This document shows, in pieces, positions 52,187 through 63,724 of a stretch of DNA of 64,000 bases. Both the position numbers and the translations under genes were made by a program. Below the pieces are notes generated by a model, which saw only the letters and a list, made by a program, of their open reading frames with translations, did no database searches and was not told where the DNA came from. The DNA is from Alentia gelatinosa (lineage: Eukaryota; Annelida; Polychaeta; Phyllodocida; Polynoidae): contig OX465584.1 of assembly GCA_950022655.1 (NCBI GenBank), forward strand, positions 57,029,789-57,093,788. Reading direction: 5' to 3'. The first letter of the stretch is position 1. Every line of letters starts with the position of its first letter.

Positions 52187-52692
52187 CTGGCTCCAGTCCC
52201 TGCATCCTATGGCTACCCTCCTTACTGGGATACTGGCTCCAGTCCCTGCATCTTATGGCTACCCTCCTCGCTGGTTTACTGGCTCCAGTCCCTGCACCCT
52301 ATGGCTACCATCCTCGCTGGTTTACTGGCTCCAGTACCTGCATCCTATGGCTACCCTCCTCGCTGAGATACTGGCTCCAGTGCCTGCATCCTATGGCTAC
52401 CCTCCTCGATGAGATACTGGCTCCAGTCCCTGCATCCTATGGCTAAACTCCTCGCTGGTTTACTGGCTCCAGTCCCTGCATCCTATGGCTACCCTCCTCG
52501 CTGAGATACTGGCTCCAGTCCCTGCATCCTATGGCTACCCTCCTCGATGAGATACTGGCTCCAGTCCCTGCATCCTATGGCTAAACTCCTCGCTGGGATA
52601 CTGGCTCCAGTGCCTGCATCCTATGTCTAGCCTCCTCGCTGGGATACTGGCTCCAGTCCCTGTATCCTATAGCTACCCTCCTCGCCGGGATA
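52187..52692 (+). repeat. 46-bp minisatellite (11 units, plus one at 51912)
   Basis: 'ctggctccag' recurs exactly every 46 bases at 52187, 52233, 52279 and onward to 52647. Every unit holds 'tcctatggctaccctcctcg' or a close variant. Open frames here are artefacts. Confidence 0.97.
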
Positions 52693-53099
52693 CAGGGACG
52701 GGTACAATTGGTAATGGTGTTAGATTTCTGGCGCTGTTTAGCTCCAGTATTCCCTACATTCTCGCTACAGATATCCTGGCTATGGTCAAGATATCTGCTG
52801 GGAGATTGATACCCTCTCACTTTGATCTCAATCTGGTCACAGTCAGGACCAGGCGAAATTTATTGCTATGACAACACAGGCGGCCAGCGAACTGGAGGAG
52901 GGGAGGGGGAGTGGTAGGACGAAGTATATGGTTACAGCGAGTGGCTTCGGACCATATACAGGAGATATTGTTCATAGTGGACAAGTCTTTGATTCATGGG
53001 CCAGTCAGAGAAGGATGTATACTTTAATTAACTTTATTCTTAGTGTGTTTATTCATGTAATGAAAGTTCATTATCAACGACTTGAGCAAGTCTACCCAC

Positions 53100-53545
53100 A
53101 GCCGTCTGTCTTTCTTCCTCAGTGACTACCAAGCGTATTCAAACTCGGGCAGTGGCCTTTTCAATAACAGCACCAAGGCAAAGTCAGCCCACCAAAGCCA
53201 AAGACGCCCCTGTCGTCTTTCCAGACCATGCTAAAGCCTTTTGCCCTCCAATGGGCGCCTCTTTTTTTCTTTCTTTCCTCGCCCATGAACATATGCCTCT
53301 GTGTGTGTGGCGGGCTGCATATCGCCGCCATTTTGTGGCTAGCCTGAAAGAGGTTGATAAGAGCTGGCCCATAAACATTCTTACTCGCCCGGCGGACAGC
53401 GGGCGAGTTGACTTCATTCTTATCGCTTCATTAAGGCGTAGCTGGCAGCAGGTCGGCCCCGAGATGCCACCAACTCCTTAATTACCTTGGCATTCCGGAG
53501 ACGACAGGCATCCTGTCTAATAAAGGTAATTTACATGAGAGACTG
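53100..53545. promoter_or_regulatory. Single-copy candidate enhancer
   Basis: No repeat similarity. Contains GCCGCCATTTTG (YY1-like), TTGATAAGAG and inverse TTCTTATCG (GATA pair), CCATAAACATT (HOX/FOX-like), CTTAATTACC (homeobox core) and the hairpin ACTCGCCCG-(9 nt)-CGGGCGAGT at about 53382-53409. The density of intact motifs is the strongest sign of constraint in the window. Conservation untested. Confidence 0.45.
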
Positions 53546-53708
53546 TTGCTGCGACGTGAATGACGATACATATTTAAGGTATTGTGGGATTGTTTTGTAT
53601 AATAAATAGCAGGACCAATATATCTGGCTTTGTAACTGAACCCGTGACTTTGGATTGCAGAAAGTATACTGAAAGCCTTACGTGGTGATAGATACAGGTA
53701 AAATGATT

Positions 53709-54270
53709 ACATAGAACTGCATCGTGAATCATATGAATAAACAATACTCCATGAGTTTGGATGCTCCGCAATCGTCATCGAGGCAAAGTCGAGTGATGAT
53801 TACGGTGTATCCAAACGAGTGGAGTATTGTTTATTTTACGATTCGAGAATCGTATAAATAAACAATACTCCATGAGTTTGGATGGGCCGCAATCATCATC
53901 GAGGCAAAGCCTAGTGACAATTATTGCACATCCAAACGAGTGGAGTATTGTCTATTTTACAATTAAGTTTATTTTACAATTAGAGTTCAGTTCTGGATTC
54001 ATCTCACCCCTTTCACTGACAATAGAATAGCATTGCAATGTCAGAATAGTTCAAATTACTTCGCGAATCAAGTTAGGGACGTTTAAATCTCTATGCTGAT
54101 GTCTTGTCTTCTCTCTCAAATCCTGGCCGCTGATTGGTCAAACGCCAAAGATATCATTTCATATTCACTCCGCCATGACCATAGCGTAGTATTCTCACAT
54201 TACCTGGGTGATTTTTGAGTATTTTTGTAATGTTCTTCCTATGGCTACACTTGGAACATGAGTGAGATGA
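53709..54270 (+). mobile_element. Family H element with two tandem heads
   Basis: Two consecutive palindromes share 'aataaacaatactccatgag' and 'catccaaacgagtggagtat', apices 'catcgaggcaaagtcgagtg' and 'catcgaggcaaagcctagtg'. Tail 'ttcatctcacccctttc' ... 'catgagtgagatgaa'. Confidence 0.8.
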
Positions 54271-54374
54271 ACTCAAGGTCGTATTCGATTTATGACAAAA
54301 AGCAGAGGGTAGAGCATTTAAAAGATCACAGTTCACACATGACAAAGATTATTTATACCCCACGCTTCAGCTCA

Positions 54375-54990
54375 GCCATGGAGCCAATCCCTTATTCTGG
54401 ACCGTCACTGGTCCAGAGGCACAGTCCACCATAATAATAGGAAATAATGCCTCTTAACCCGTGACCCTGACAGATACTTCAATATCATCTATGGCTACTA
54501 CGACATCCGTGCCGGCAATTAATACAAAAAGCCTATTCCGCGCGATACCCGTGCTCTATTACCACTAGCGGCATGCATGTCAATGCGATAACAACGGGCA
54601 CCAACCAACCGTCCCCCTGCTCTGAGGTCAGCCGGCCTAGGACACAGGCCTAAGCCTGGCCTAAGCCTGACACTGTCTTATGGCGACCATAAACACCCGT
54701 GACGCGGCTGGGAGTGATCATAACGTCGGGAGACGGGATCCCTTACCGCATCCATAATGTAGGGGGGCGGGGAGAGGGGCGGACGTGCCCCGGCCACCCT
54801 CCGTGTACGGCCCGGGGACGGGGGCGGGGGGGTAGGGGGATCCGCACGGCAGGGTGTGTCCCTTTGTATTCTCCGATCCGGCCTGGAAGTAGGTGGCGCT
54901 ACGAACCGCCTTGGCGGCCATTTTGGAGACACACCTCCGCAGTGCTAAGCCTATGGGCCGTTTGGACGTCCATTTCTGTTACTTTTTAAA
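54375..54990. promoter_or_regulatory. CpG island, candidate promoter/enhancer
   Basis: Single-copy. Contains GCAATTAATAC, CCATAAACACC, GTAGGTGGCGCTAC (CTCF-like, about 54887) and GCGGCCATTTTGG (YY1-like). CpG density peaks at 54760-54900. The overlapping frames on both strands reflect composition. Confidence 0.35.
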
Positions 54991-55259
54991 ATGTGAGGAT
55001 GTTTTAAGTACTTCTGAAGAATTTCTCCTGACAAAATCAGACTCCCCTCGCAATTTCAGACCAAATGATTATGTGATAACCCCAGTTTAAACTATAAACG
55101 CGATGTCAACAAGTCGTCGAAACAAGCGATTTTCTTCGAGTTGGCATATTTAAATTATGTCTGAATAATATAAAGAATCCCGTTTTAACAATAACATGTA
55201 CAAAATGCACAAGAGAAGGTCGATTTATACAGTTTTTCGCCATTTTAGACTCTGACAGC

Positions 55260-55320
55260 GCTTTGTATTCACCAGGCAAGATGGCGGATCGCTCCGTTGT
55301 CAGGTGAATTTGCATGATTT
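55260..55320. promoter_or_regulatory. YY1-like and octamer motifs
   Basis: CAAGATGGCGG at about 55277 and a perfect octamer ATTTGCAT at 55308-55315. Confidence 0.25.
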
Positions 55321-55372
55321 GGAGGGTATTTTGAACCGAAAGTGTCAAGCCGGATCGGAGAATGCTACCCAC

Positions 55373-55530
55373 CGGGGGCTATCTATAAAGTACGTACGCA
55401 CTGAGAGGGGGGGGGGTAAACAAAATTTGGAAATTTTGCGTATGCTCCTTCTTTTATTGCATACAATACTGGGAGGAGATGTGGTGGGGTCCAAATCTTT
55501 AGAAATTCTGCGTATGTATTTTATTAATTG
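55373..55530 (+). mobile_element. Family T element
   Basis: 'gggggctatctataaagtac', G run, 'ttgcgtatgctccttctttt', 'attctgcgtatgtatttta'. Right end decayed. Confidence 0.65.
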
Positions 55531-55646
55531 TGTTATATTATATTCCCCACGGATCAATTTGGGGTATATGTAATGATATTCAAACTACCAAAATGGCATC
55601 AGACATTTGTAATTTGGAAATGTTACCAAACTACGTAGTTTTCTTA

Positions 55647-55927
55647 GGCCCAGCGTCCACCTACTGCGATAGAATCGTAGACCTCCCGATATGGCACCGA
55701 TACAAAATGTCAAAATCGGTGCCATATCGGGAAGGTGCAAAATCGTAGACATATGTCTAGACAAGCCAATCACCATACGTTGTATGGGTTTTTTATCGGT
55801 GTCTAATCGCAGAAACGTGGTCAGCTGCCTCGATATCAGGTAACCTTCCGACGCGATTTTGATTTTTTATCGGGAGGTGCATCGTAGACCATATCGGTGC
55901 CATATCGTAGTAGGTGGACGCCGGGCC
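55647..55927 (-). mobile_element. Family A MITE
   Basis: TTA|GGCCCAGCGTCCACC ... GGTGGACGCCGGGCC|TTA. Confidence 0.9.
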
Positions 55928-56139
55928 TTATTGTACATATAAATATGTTACCATTATATCCCGAAAACAACCGCCACTCTGTAGACATGTAGATGGCTCT
56001 GAACCCAAGATGGAGCACCAGGAAGATAGGTCCCTGACGGCACCTATGGCATTACTCCAGGGTAAATAAAAGTCTAAAAAGAAACAAAAAAAACTCGTGG
56101 AGAACGACAACTTTGACCAAAAGTTGTTGATTTCCTCTT

Positions 56140-56295
56140 AAATCCATAAAGTATGTACGTACGGGGGGGGGGGGTAAAACATTTGGAAAATTTTGCGTAT
56201 GCTCCTTCTTTGTTCTATTGCTTACAAGATTGGGAGGGGGTGGTGGGGTCCAAAATTTAGAAATTCTGCGAATATACTTTATGGATGATCCCCAC
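56140..56295 (+). mobile_element. Family T element
   Basis: 'aatccataaagtatgtacgt' ... 'atatactttatggatgatcc', inverse ends, G run at 56165. Confidence 0.75.
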
Positions 56296-56629
56296 ATCGA
56301 CACCCATCACCACGCGCCGAAAGTGAAGGCTTCAGTTCTCTTAATTGTAACCCATTGCTGTTTTATCAATCAGAGGCACAATCTTTTACCCTCTGTTTTC
56401 AATGATTACAGTGTTATCATAAAGCATCATGGTTCTACAGTTTCTTCTTTTTGCACTTATTGTGTTATCTTATATTTCCCGCAGATCAAATTGGGGTATA
56501 TATGTGTAACACTATAATGTATTATATTTATATAGATCAATTAACCACGTGTTGTTTGTAATATTCAGTCACTGTGGTAACTTCCACATATTGTGTTATC
56601 AATGAGTAGGCCTACTGTGTGCACGGTAT

Positions 56630-56923
56630 TATCGTAAAACTGGATGAGGTTTAATCTTGTCCAAGACTGGAGTTTGGCAAAGTGATTTCATGAGGCGAAG
56701 CCGAGTGAAGTCCGGAGCCAAAACTTCAGGAGTGGAATGCGGTGGCCATGATTAAAACGAATCAGGTTTTGATTTTATCCTACCCTATCTCCTCGATTTT
56801 GGAATATTACGTGATAACAATGCTGTATGCCACTAGTGGCATATAAAACTCTGTACGCCAGTCAGCGTGGCATACGGAAACCCAATGTTAAGCCTATGGG
56901 ATTTTATATTAGGTGTAGGATAA
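56630..56923 (+). mobile_element. Family F element (F5)
   Basis: TATCGTAAAACTGGATGAGG, apex 'catgaggcgaagccgagtga', tail TTTATCCTACCC ... GGTGTAGGATAA. Confidence 0.9.
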
Positions 56924-57097
56924 ACACAGCGATGTCTATGGTATCCTTGGTATCCAGGTGGTTTCTAGGGAAGTTATTCGAGGTGCAACGGTGATTTTGT
57001 CATTCGACCCCTACTATACTAGACGTTTTAAGTAATAAATAAGACCTTATACATATACTTTCACGGACTGTTCCAAGTAGCGATATAGTAACGATGT

Positions 57098-57351
57098 TCC
57101 AAGTAGTTGTCGATATCATACTGCCTGACGCCATAGGCGGAAGGCAGTATGATATCGACAACTGACCGAGAACGAGAATTGTTTCGTCTACAGTCAGGAC
57201 GTTTGCTTATTATTATAAACCTTAAATCATGAAAAAACGACATTTTAATGACTTATTAAGTCACTCTCACAGCGGGCACGAACATTATTATTACTGCACC
57301 CCTATCAGCGGGCAGTATTTCATAGAAATTCGCACACAGGTATATAATAAT
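57098..57351 (+). mobile_element. Family E' head/tail element
   Basis: Head 'gttgtcgatatcatactgcc' and 'ggcagtatgatatcgacaac'. Tail TTATTATTATAAACC ... ACAGGTATATAATAATA. 'tgttccaagtag' lies on both sides. Confidence 0.85.
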
Positions 57352-57539
57352 AGCATCCATGTTCCAAGTAGCGTTCCCAAACATTTATACCTGTAACATA
57401 TACCGCTATAAGATAAACAAACATGTATATGCAAACAAATACTCAGAAAACGGGGGGAAAAAACACAATACAGACATAGAAAGACATACTGAACAAAAGA
57501 AAGTAAGTTGAATTCATGCATCGTCTCCGCCAAACGAGA

Positions 57540-58027
57540 GGCCCGTTGAATAATCTAGGCTCGTACATGTAGACCCTTTTCTGTATGCATGGACAGCCAG
57601 GGACGATGTGGGTCAAGTTTATCCAACACTTATGGACGGCTGATACCAACTTTTATCTCACCCCAGATATTTTTTCTCAACATTAACTTAACATTGGGAA
57701 CTCGTATCTAACGCCCATGAGATATTTAGGAAAAATATCCAATGGGGGATTAAGTCACAAATGTTAGCCCATTAGTCAATGTAAAGGGTGAGATAAATTC
57801 AGAAACCCATGACAGTTAAGGGTCAGAGCTCGATCCCATCTCGTTTGAATCGCGTAGTAATTCACAAGGCGAAGCCGCGTGAATTATGTAGCGATTCAAA
57901 CTCGATGGGATACAAGCTCTGACCCTAAACTTTCATGGGTTTCCTCTATAAAATACCATTAAACGATAACCCTAGCACAAGGTACAGAAAAGTGTCTTTA
58001 TGTAAGATCCTAGATTATTCAACGGGC
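57540..58027 (+). mobile_element. Family S MITE with nested D
   Basis: GGCCCGTTGAATAATCTAGG and inverse CCTAGATTATTCAACGGGCC, a near-perfect terminal repeat. Split by D8. Confidence 0.85.
57653..57950 (-). mobile_element. Family D element (D8), intact
   Basis: TTATCTCACCCCAG ... then a head with 'cacaaggcgaagccgcgtga' and end 'gggtttcctctata'. Inserted in S. Confidence 0.9.
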
Positions 58028-58179
58028 CCCTGGTTCTTTGTTGTTTGTGGTGAGGGGGAATTTCATGAGAGATGGAGATGCAAATAGGAAAAGCTGGATG
58101 TATTTGTACTCGGGTGGTTTAGAACACAGACCTGTTCTATCCACCTGTGTATAGATGAGCAGAGTAGTTCACGTATTAT

Positions 58180-58480
58180 CGCCCTGAGACGCTGGTCTGT
58201 GCTGATTACACGTCACAATGAGCAGACGACGCCTCAGAGGCGACATCTTCCGGGCAGACGGCGAAATATCGGCTTATCGCCCTGTAAAGTACATGTAGAT
58301 TGGCCTCCACCTCTGTCTCCACTCTGTTCCGAGTATTTTAGGTGTGCGCCTCCAACGATGTGATTTTGTCTTATGTAAACTCTAAATAGGAAATATCGCG
58401 CGGTAAAGTACACTGGCCGTCAGAGCTACACTACGTTAGCTCTGGTCGGGTTGAATCCGTGGCCGCTTTGAACCAATAGC
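58180..58480. promoter_or_regulatory. CpG-enriched single-copy segment
   Basis: Contains 'acacgtcacaatgag', 'gcctcagaggc' and 'aaatatcgcgcgg'. A 20-base piece at 58418-58437 recurs inverted at 16.4 kb. Possible regulatory element. Confidence 0.25.
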
Positions 58481-58489
58481 TGAAAGTAT

Positions 58490-58980
58490 CTGTTATCAGA
58501 TTGTCTGTACTTCTTGGAGAGTGTGGTATCATTTTGTACTCTCGTACCTAATTTAACGTTTTATTATTTCCTTCCGTTTATATTTCAAAAGTATATAGTG
58601 AACATAAAGCTAGGTTTCATTATCGATTTGTTAATTTATGAATATTTCTTATGGGATAATTCTGCTTTTAGAGCCTACATAGAACAAAACTACTTGGTTT
58701 GAGGCACACACAGCAAGATAAATTGTCCGATATGCCTTTAAGAATAACACAGTGCATTCCACAGAAAAAACATTCATATCTAAAGAGATTTATATCACAG
58801 CTGCGTAGGTCATATGACTTTCTAGGTATTCAATAGTTATGCCATTTATTATATTCTTGTACAATTGTTGAAACTCTCCTGCTGCTATGCAAAATGACTT
58901 ACATGACATACGAAATGACGTACAAGATATGATTCACAGGAACAACACAGGGCTACACGATACTTCATTTTCCATCCCAT
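58490..58980. other. Unassigned A/T-rich spacer
   Basis: Only an AF-type right-end fragment (ttgtccgatatgcctttaa) at 58721-58740 is recognisable. Confidence 0.35.
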
Positions 58981-58983
58981 ACA

Positions 58984-59320
58984 TTACTATATACCCATGC
59001 CGTATTTACTGTAAATACGTACCGTTTTGACATATAACGTAAAACTACTGTACGGACCACTGGTCTGTACAGGAAAATACAGACCACCTTGCCAAACACG
59101 TTTATTAACATATCGGTTGTTAAAAGTTAAATTAATGATTTTTTTTTTTAATTTGGGTATATAGTAAATATATAACGTCCAACCATGCTTGTACAAGTCA
59201 CATAACTCGATGATAATTTACGGTTTGTACGGAACTCGGCATAAATGCCTCGTTCCGTACAAACCGTAAATTTCCATCTCATTCTGTGACTTGTACAGCA
59301 TGGTCAGGACGTTCTATATA
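58984..59320 (+). mobile_element. Family L head/tail element, intact
   Basis: Tail TTACTATATACCC ... GGGTATATAGTAAA (to 59168). Head 'acgtccaaccatgcttgtac' ... 'gtacagcatggtcaggacgt', apex 'ggaactcggcataaatgcct'. Confidence 0.9.
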
Positions 59321-60059
59321 AATACCTCATTTTCTAAATTCCACATCAGCTTTTCATCAGATTAAATAATTTGTGTACACATGACGTTGGCTAGACTTAA
59401 ATGGCACCAAGTTACTGTAGGTTCTCTACTTTATTTGGATCAATAACTGAGTAAGATGTATAACATTCAATTTGCTTACAGTACAAATCTCTGACAATCC
59501 CTAGATCGTGATTCTGACAAATTGTCGTCTGCTCACAGATAGCCGAAGGACAATCTGACCGCCAATGACTCGACAATAAAACTGCACCAAGCGATCTCCG
59601 GTAGTGGAGGTACATTTATATCTGTCGCTGTGAACCGGTGTCAGTCGCAGTGATTCAGTCTCATCAGTTGTGTCACATTCTAATCAGTTATATCTGACAT
59701 CCTGACGACCCAAAGCCAATCATGGCCAGGGATCATAGCGCCACTGTGACATGTATAAACACAGTGAAGCGCTCTCAATGTCATGCACTGATATTCCATT
59801 GAGAACCATAGATGGCATCTATCAAGGAATCTCCGATACAATTGTTTTGAAATACATATTTTGATACAATAATACACTTAGGTTTCAATACATGTATACG
59901 AAGCGAGGCCATATCATTACTCATGTCAGAAAGCTAAACGCACTTGAGTTTAGCGAGCAGATTTCATGCATTTTTTTCGAGAATTTTTTTTGGTTTTGTG
60001 GGTGGGGTATTTGAAGAACAAGTCTCGACACATGCTTGTCGGGGAAGAGCTGAAGTACT
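59321..60059. other. Unassigned spacer
   Basis: No repeat match or domain recognised. Confidence 0.3.
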
Positions 60060-60400
60060 GGTGGTAGTGAGAGGTTGACTTGTAGTGATACATGAGCATC
60101 ATCAACTGTATTACGACCTCAACCTCAAATGATTTAAACAGCTGTCTTAGACTGGAATCATATTGCCAAAAAAGTGCTTAAAAAACTTTCTAGAGGCATT
60201 TTTGAGTAAAATTTGGTAAGAAACATTTTTAGGTCAATTTTGGGGTGTAGATTTCGAAAATTAATTTTACCAATCTGTCCACAAAACTATCGTTTGTTGT
60301 ATTTGTATCCATTTTCACAAATAAGTTAAAATTAGGAATTGCCATATTAATGGGTCTATCAGAGAGGAACATATTTTACTCTTCATGCACAAAGGGACTA
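60060..60400 (+). mobile_element. Family K element, diverged and interrupted
   Basis: 'agaggttgacttgtagtgat' and 'attacgacctcaacctcaaa', then foreign A/T-rich sequence (60150-60268), then 'tgtccacaaaactatcgttt' and the K tail. Confidence 0.65.
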
Positions 60401-60414
60401 CAAATCTGTCTGCG

Positions 60415-60690
60415 AGTTTATCTCAATCCTGGTACTTTTGTCCCATTGGCTTAACATTGGGAACTTGTTCTCCATTCCCCTACGAATATTGCAGTCCATT
60501 CTTCATGGTTTATATCATGTGTATCGTCTATTCTTTTAGCGTGTACAGGGATGAGATGAATACAAAAAGCAACTCGTTTTGGCCCAAAATCTTTGTTCTC
60601 CAACTCGTTTGAATGCTTGACGATATTCACTTGGATTCACCTTGTTAATATCGCTTCGCATTAAATTCATGGAGAAAGATGACTTTAACC
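60415..60690 (-). mobile_element. Family I element, diverged
   Basis: 'gtttatctcaatcctggtac' ... 'acagggatgagatgaa', then 'ttgttctccaactcgtttga' and a decayed head. Confidence 0.65.
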
Positions 60691-61008
60691 AAAACTTGTT
60701 AGTCTTTTCTTAAGTATTCTCCCATATTCAATGGCAATGAGGCCTTTAATCCAAGGATTTCAAAACCGTAATCAAAGATTATTGGTTCTGACAGCTTAGA
60801 AGCAATGAGTATTGGTTTACTTTTGCACCATACATATTCAATGGGGACCTCTTGATATTTAGAAAATACGGAAATCAATTATAGCGTCAATTTCTGAACT
60901 AAACAGTTCATTTATTCCCTATCGATGTTCAGCATTTCCTTTGAGAAATTATCCACTATTTTTCCTGAGATAAACACACCAATTTTATGTTAGATATATT
61001 GATGTAGT

Positions 61009-61345
61009 AAGAGAAAACGTGGTTACTGAGCCTGAAGGGATGCCCGTTCGAGGTCTTTTGATGCCATAAATACGTCCCGACGCCGCAGGCGGAGGGACGT
61101 GTTTATGGCATCAAAAGGCCGAGAATGGCATCCCTACAGGCTCAGTCACTACGTTTTCTTGTTATTACATACCTAGACATTAAAAAATACGCAATTTTAT
61201 ATACTTATTTTATGTACTAACTGACCCGATAGTCACAGTGCGCCCGAATATTTAATACGGGCGCAGTGCGCCCGAACATTATTTATACTGCACCCGTAGC
61301 AGCGGGTAGTATTTCACAGACGTTCGGCTATAGGTATGTAATAAT
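61009..61345 (+). mobile_element. Family E head/tail element, intact
   Basis: Head 'gaaaacgtggttactgagcc' ... 'ggctcagtcactacgttttc', apex 'gacgccgcaggcggaggg'. Tail TTATTACATACCTA ... TATAGGTATGTAATAA, with GCGCCCGAATATT/TACGGGCGC inside. Confidence 0.9.
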
Positions 61346-62210
61346 CTTCCTGATACTAATAACACAGCCTCAGATATACTAGTTAAGTCCAACAGAACAC
61401 CCTGACGTTAGCTCTGGTGGGGTCCGTTCTGCAGTCACCGAGACCGGCACTCTCCTAGCTGATGTTCTTACTACCAGAATCAGAACCTCTGTTAGAAGAG
61501 TGATTTATATAGCAAATACTCCCATCAGATCTTTAATCATGATTGGAGATTGTAGAACTCTCGATGCCCCTTACACATATTATTATTTTAGTTTTTGGTG
61601 TCTTTTGATAAAGAGACCATGAAGTTAGATTTTGTTATCAATTAGCTAAGACTAAGTTAATAATGTTTTTTAGTGAGTATTCATAGTTAATATTCTACAA
61701 TGTCCCAAAAGTGTGCTCTGCTTCAAGATATTTGGATTGAGCTCTCTGGCCAGAAAGCGATTGGACCTAACCAACCTCTAGCCTGGAAACTTGGCATATA
61801 TGTTCACTCACATTATAGGCCAGGTAACGCCATTTATTTGTGAATTGTAGGTAACGCCTCCATGTTTCCATTGGTTTACCTGCTAGAGGGCGTGGCGAAA
61901 TCTGGCTACAAAGGGCTATACTAGAGTCCGCGGCCGCTTGTAAGCACTAGTGTTGCAAAAGATCTGCTGGGAGAGTGGGAGTTATGCTAGTTATCCTTGC
62001 CACTGCAAATAACCAGGGAACCAACCTAAGTTCAAAGTCGCAACTAGCCTGGCGTTACCTGTCCCATATTTCATTTGGACAAGGAACCAGTCTGGAGACA
62101 GAGGCGGCGGCCAATCTACCTCAGATTTATAAACCATTCTCACGCCTCCTGGTGGCACTCCGGTGAACCAGGGGCATGTACTATTTATAGCATGTGATCG
62201 TGGTTGGGGT
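61346..62210. other. Unassigned spacer with CTCF-like site
   Basis: CCTGCTAGAGGGCGTGG at about 61879 resembles a CTCF core. 'aaccaacct..agcctgg' style blocks recur at 61760-61790 and 62022-62050, suggesting an old palindromic element. No coding exon found. Confidence 0.3.
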
Positions 62211-62216
62211 GGACAA

Positions 62217-62765
62217 TACAGGTGTTGCCGTTCAGCGCCGCCTAACGTCCCACTCTCTAGTTACGCGGCCGCTCGAAGAAACACCGCGAGTCCGGCGGTA
62301 TTCATATAGAGACATACAACAATCACACCTAAAGTGTGAACGGTGGGTGTGATTGCAGGAGTGTTGTTTTGGGCAGATTAAATTGCTGGAACAAACTAGG
62401 TTATTGTATCAACGAGTCTGAGCTGTCTAAACTTTACAGTTGATAATTATCTTGGTTTTAACTTTGAGAAAGGTTAGCATATTATAGCTAGGCCTGCCTA
62501 TGTATTGTGTATATAATTTGGTTATACCTGTGTTATCTAAGCTACATCTAAAGTATTATTCAGTTGATATACATGTATGATATACCAAATTGGAGCTGGA
62601 ATACCATAGAATACAGTGCCATCATTTTGATGTACATGGGTATTATAAATGTATTACTTTCATACATTCAATGATCCAATGCTAAAGTATATGTTACCAG
62701 GGGTATGTTTGGCAGCAAGCATTGCGTAACTACGTAGATAACATGCTATGGAAAAAGGCCTATTC
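62217..62765 (+). mobile_element. Repeat Q2
   Basis: Aligns along its whole length with 17511-18086. Hairpin CAATCACACC...GGTGTGATTG with one mismatch. AT on both sides. Confidence 0.75.
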
Positions 62766-62877
62766 ACTCCAGTGGACACACTGGTCACTATAGAGGGTGG
62801 TGACAGTTAAGTAGTATACACAGATGCTACACTGAACCAGGCAACGGAATGTTTTCAAACACTATTAGGCCGGGCGT

Positions 62878-63010
62878 CCACCTACTACGATATGGCTCCG
62901 ATATGCTCTACGATGCATCTCCCGATAAAAAATCAAAATTGCTTCGGAAGGCCACCTTATATCGAGGCAGTTGACCACGTTTCTGCGATTAGACACCGAT
63001 AAAGACCCAT
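62878..63010 (+). mobile_element. Family A MITE, right half deleted
   Basis: TTA|GGCCGGGCGTCCACC to 'gattagacaccgataaagac'. Confidence 0.8.
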
Positions 63011-63129
63011 GAATTGATCTGAAAGAGGTCATTATTCATATCATTCGGTAATTACAGTGACAAAGAGCAAAACCACATTGTAATGGCAATCATATTGCTT
63101 TGACAATGCCATGGTATATTATTCTCAAC

Positions 63130-63305
63130 GGGGGTGTCCGCTTACGCGGGGTGTCTGTTAGGCGGGATTCTACTGTATATATATACAGTAGAACCCCGCC
63201 TAAAGGACACCATTGCTCGGAACGGTTCTCTCTTTTAGACACCCCGCGTAAGCGGCCACTTTGGCCCGGAACGGAGGGTATTCGCTTACGCAGGTTTCTA
63301 CTGTA
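63130..63305 (+). mobile_element. Two family B copies end to end
   Basis: A B right end (63130-63177, ...GGGATTCTACTG) and a short B element (63186-63303) share the A/T spacer 'tatatatata'. The second is a compact ~120-base MITE with both ends. Confidence 0.8.
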
Positions 63306-63421
63306 TATAAATATATATATAGATAGTTATAAAATTGCTAATATCAGATGTTCACACTTTACATACTAATAGTGAAATTTTAGTCCTCCACATTGGTGAA
63401 TGTGATGTGTATTCTACATGC

Positions 63422-63724
63422 TATCGTAAAACTGGATGAGTTTTAATCTTGGCCACCATGTGCCACGACTGGAGTTTGGCATAGTGATTTCACGAGGCGA
63501 AGCTGAGTGGAGTCCGGAGCCAAAACTTCAGGAGTGGAATGCGGTGGCCACGATTAAAATGAATTAGGTTTTGATTTTATCCTACCCCATCTCCTCGATT
63601 TTGGAATATTACGTGATAACAATTCTGTATGCCACTAGTGGCATAAAAACTACGTATTCCAGTCAGCGTGGCATACGGAAACTCAATTTTAAGCTTATGG
63701 GATTTTATATTAGGGGTAGGATAA
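63422..63724 (+). mobile_element. Family F element (F6)
   Basis: TATCGTAAAACTGGATGAG, apex 'cacgaggcgaagctgagtgg', tail TTTATCCTACCCC ... GGGGTAGGATAA. Confidence 0.9.

Larger units (their letters stand above)
51908..53094 (+). mobile_element. Family R element with expanded left end
   Basis: TAGACTGGCTCCAGTCC ... 'gacttgagcaagtcta'. The segment that is single in the other copies is repeated 12 times here, and the S element splits the array after the first unit. Confidence 0.85.

Noticed and set aside
52161..52446. Two plus ORFs of 83 and 90 residues
   Set aside because: Translations of the 46-bp minisatellite.
53100..53481. 119-residue plus frame
   Set aside because: GC-rich single-copy DNA with many regulatory-type motifs. 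The frame has no recognisable domain and no start context, and opposite-strand frames are equally open.
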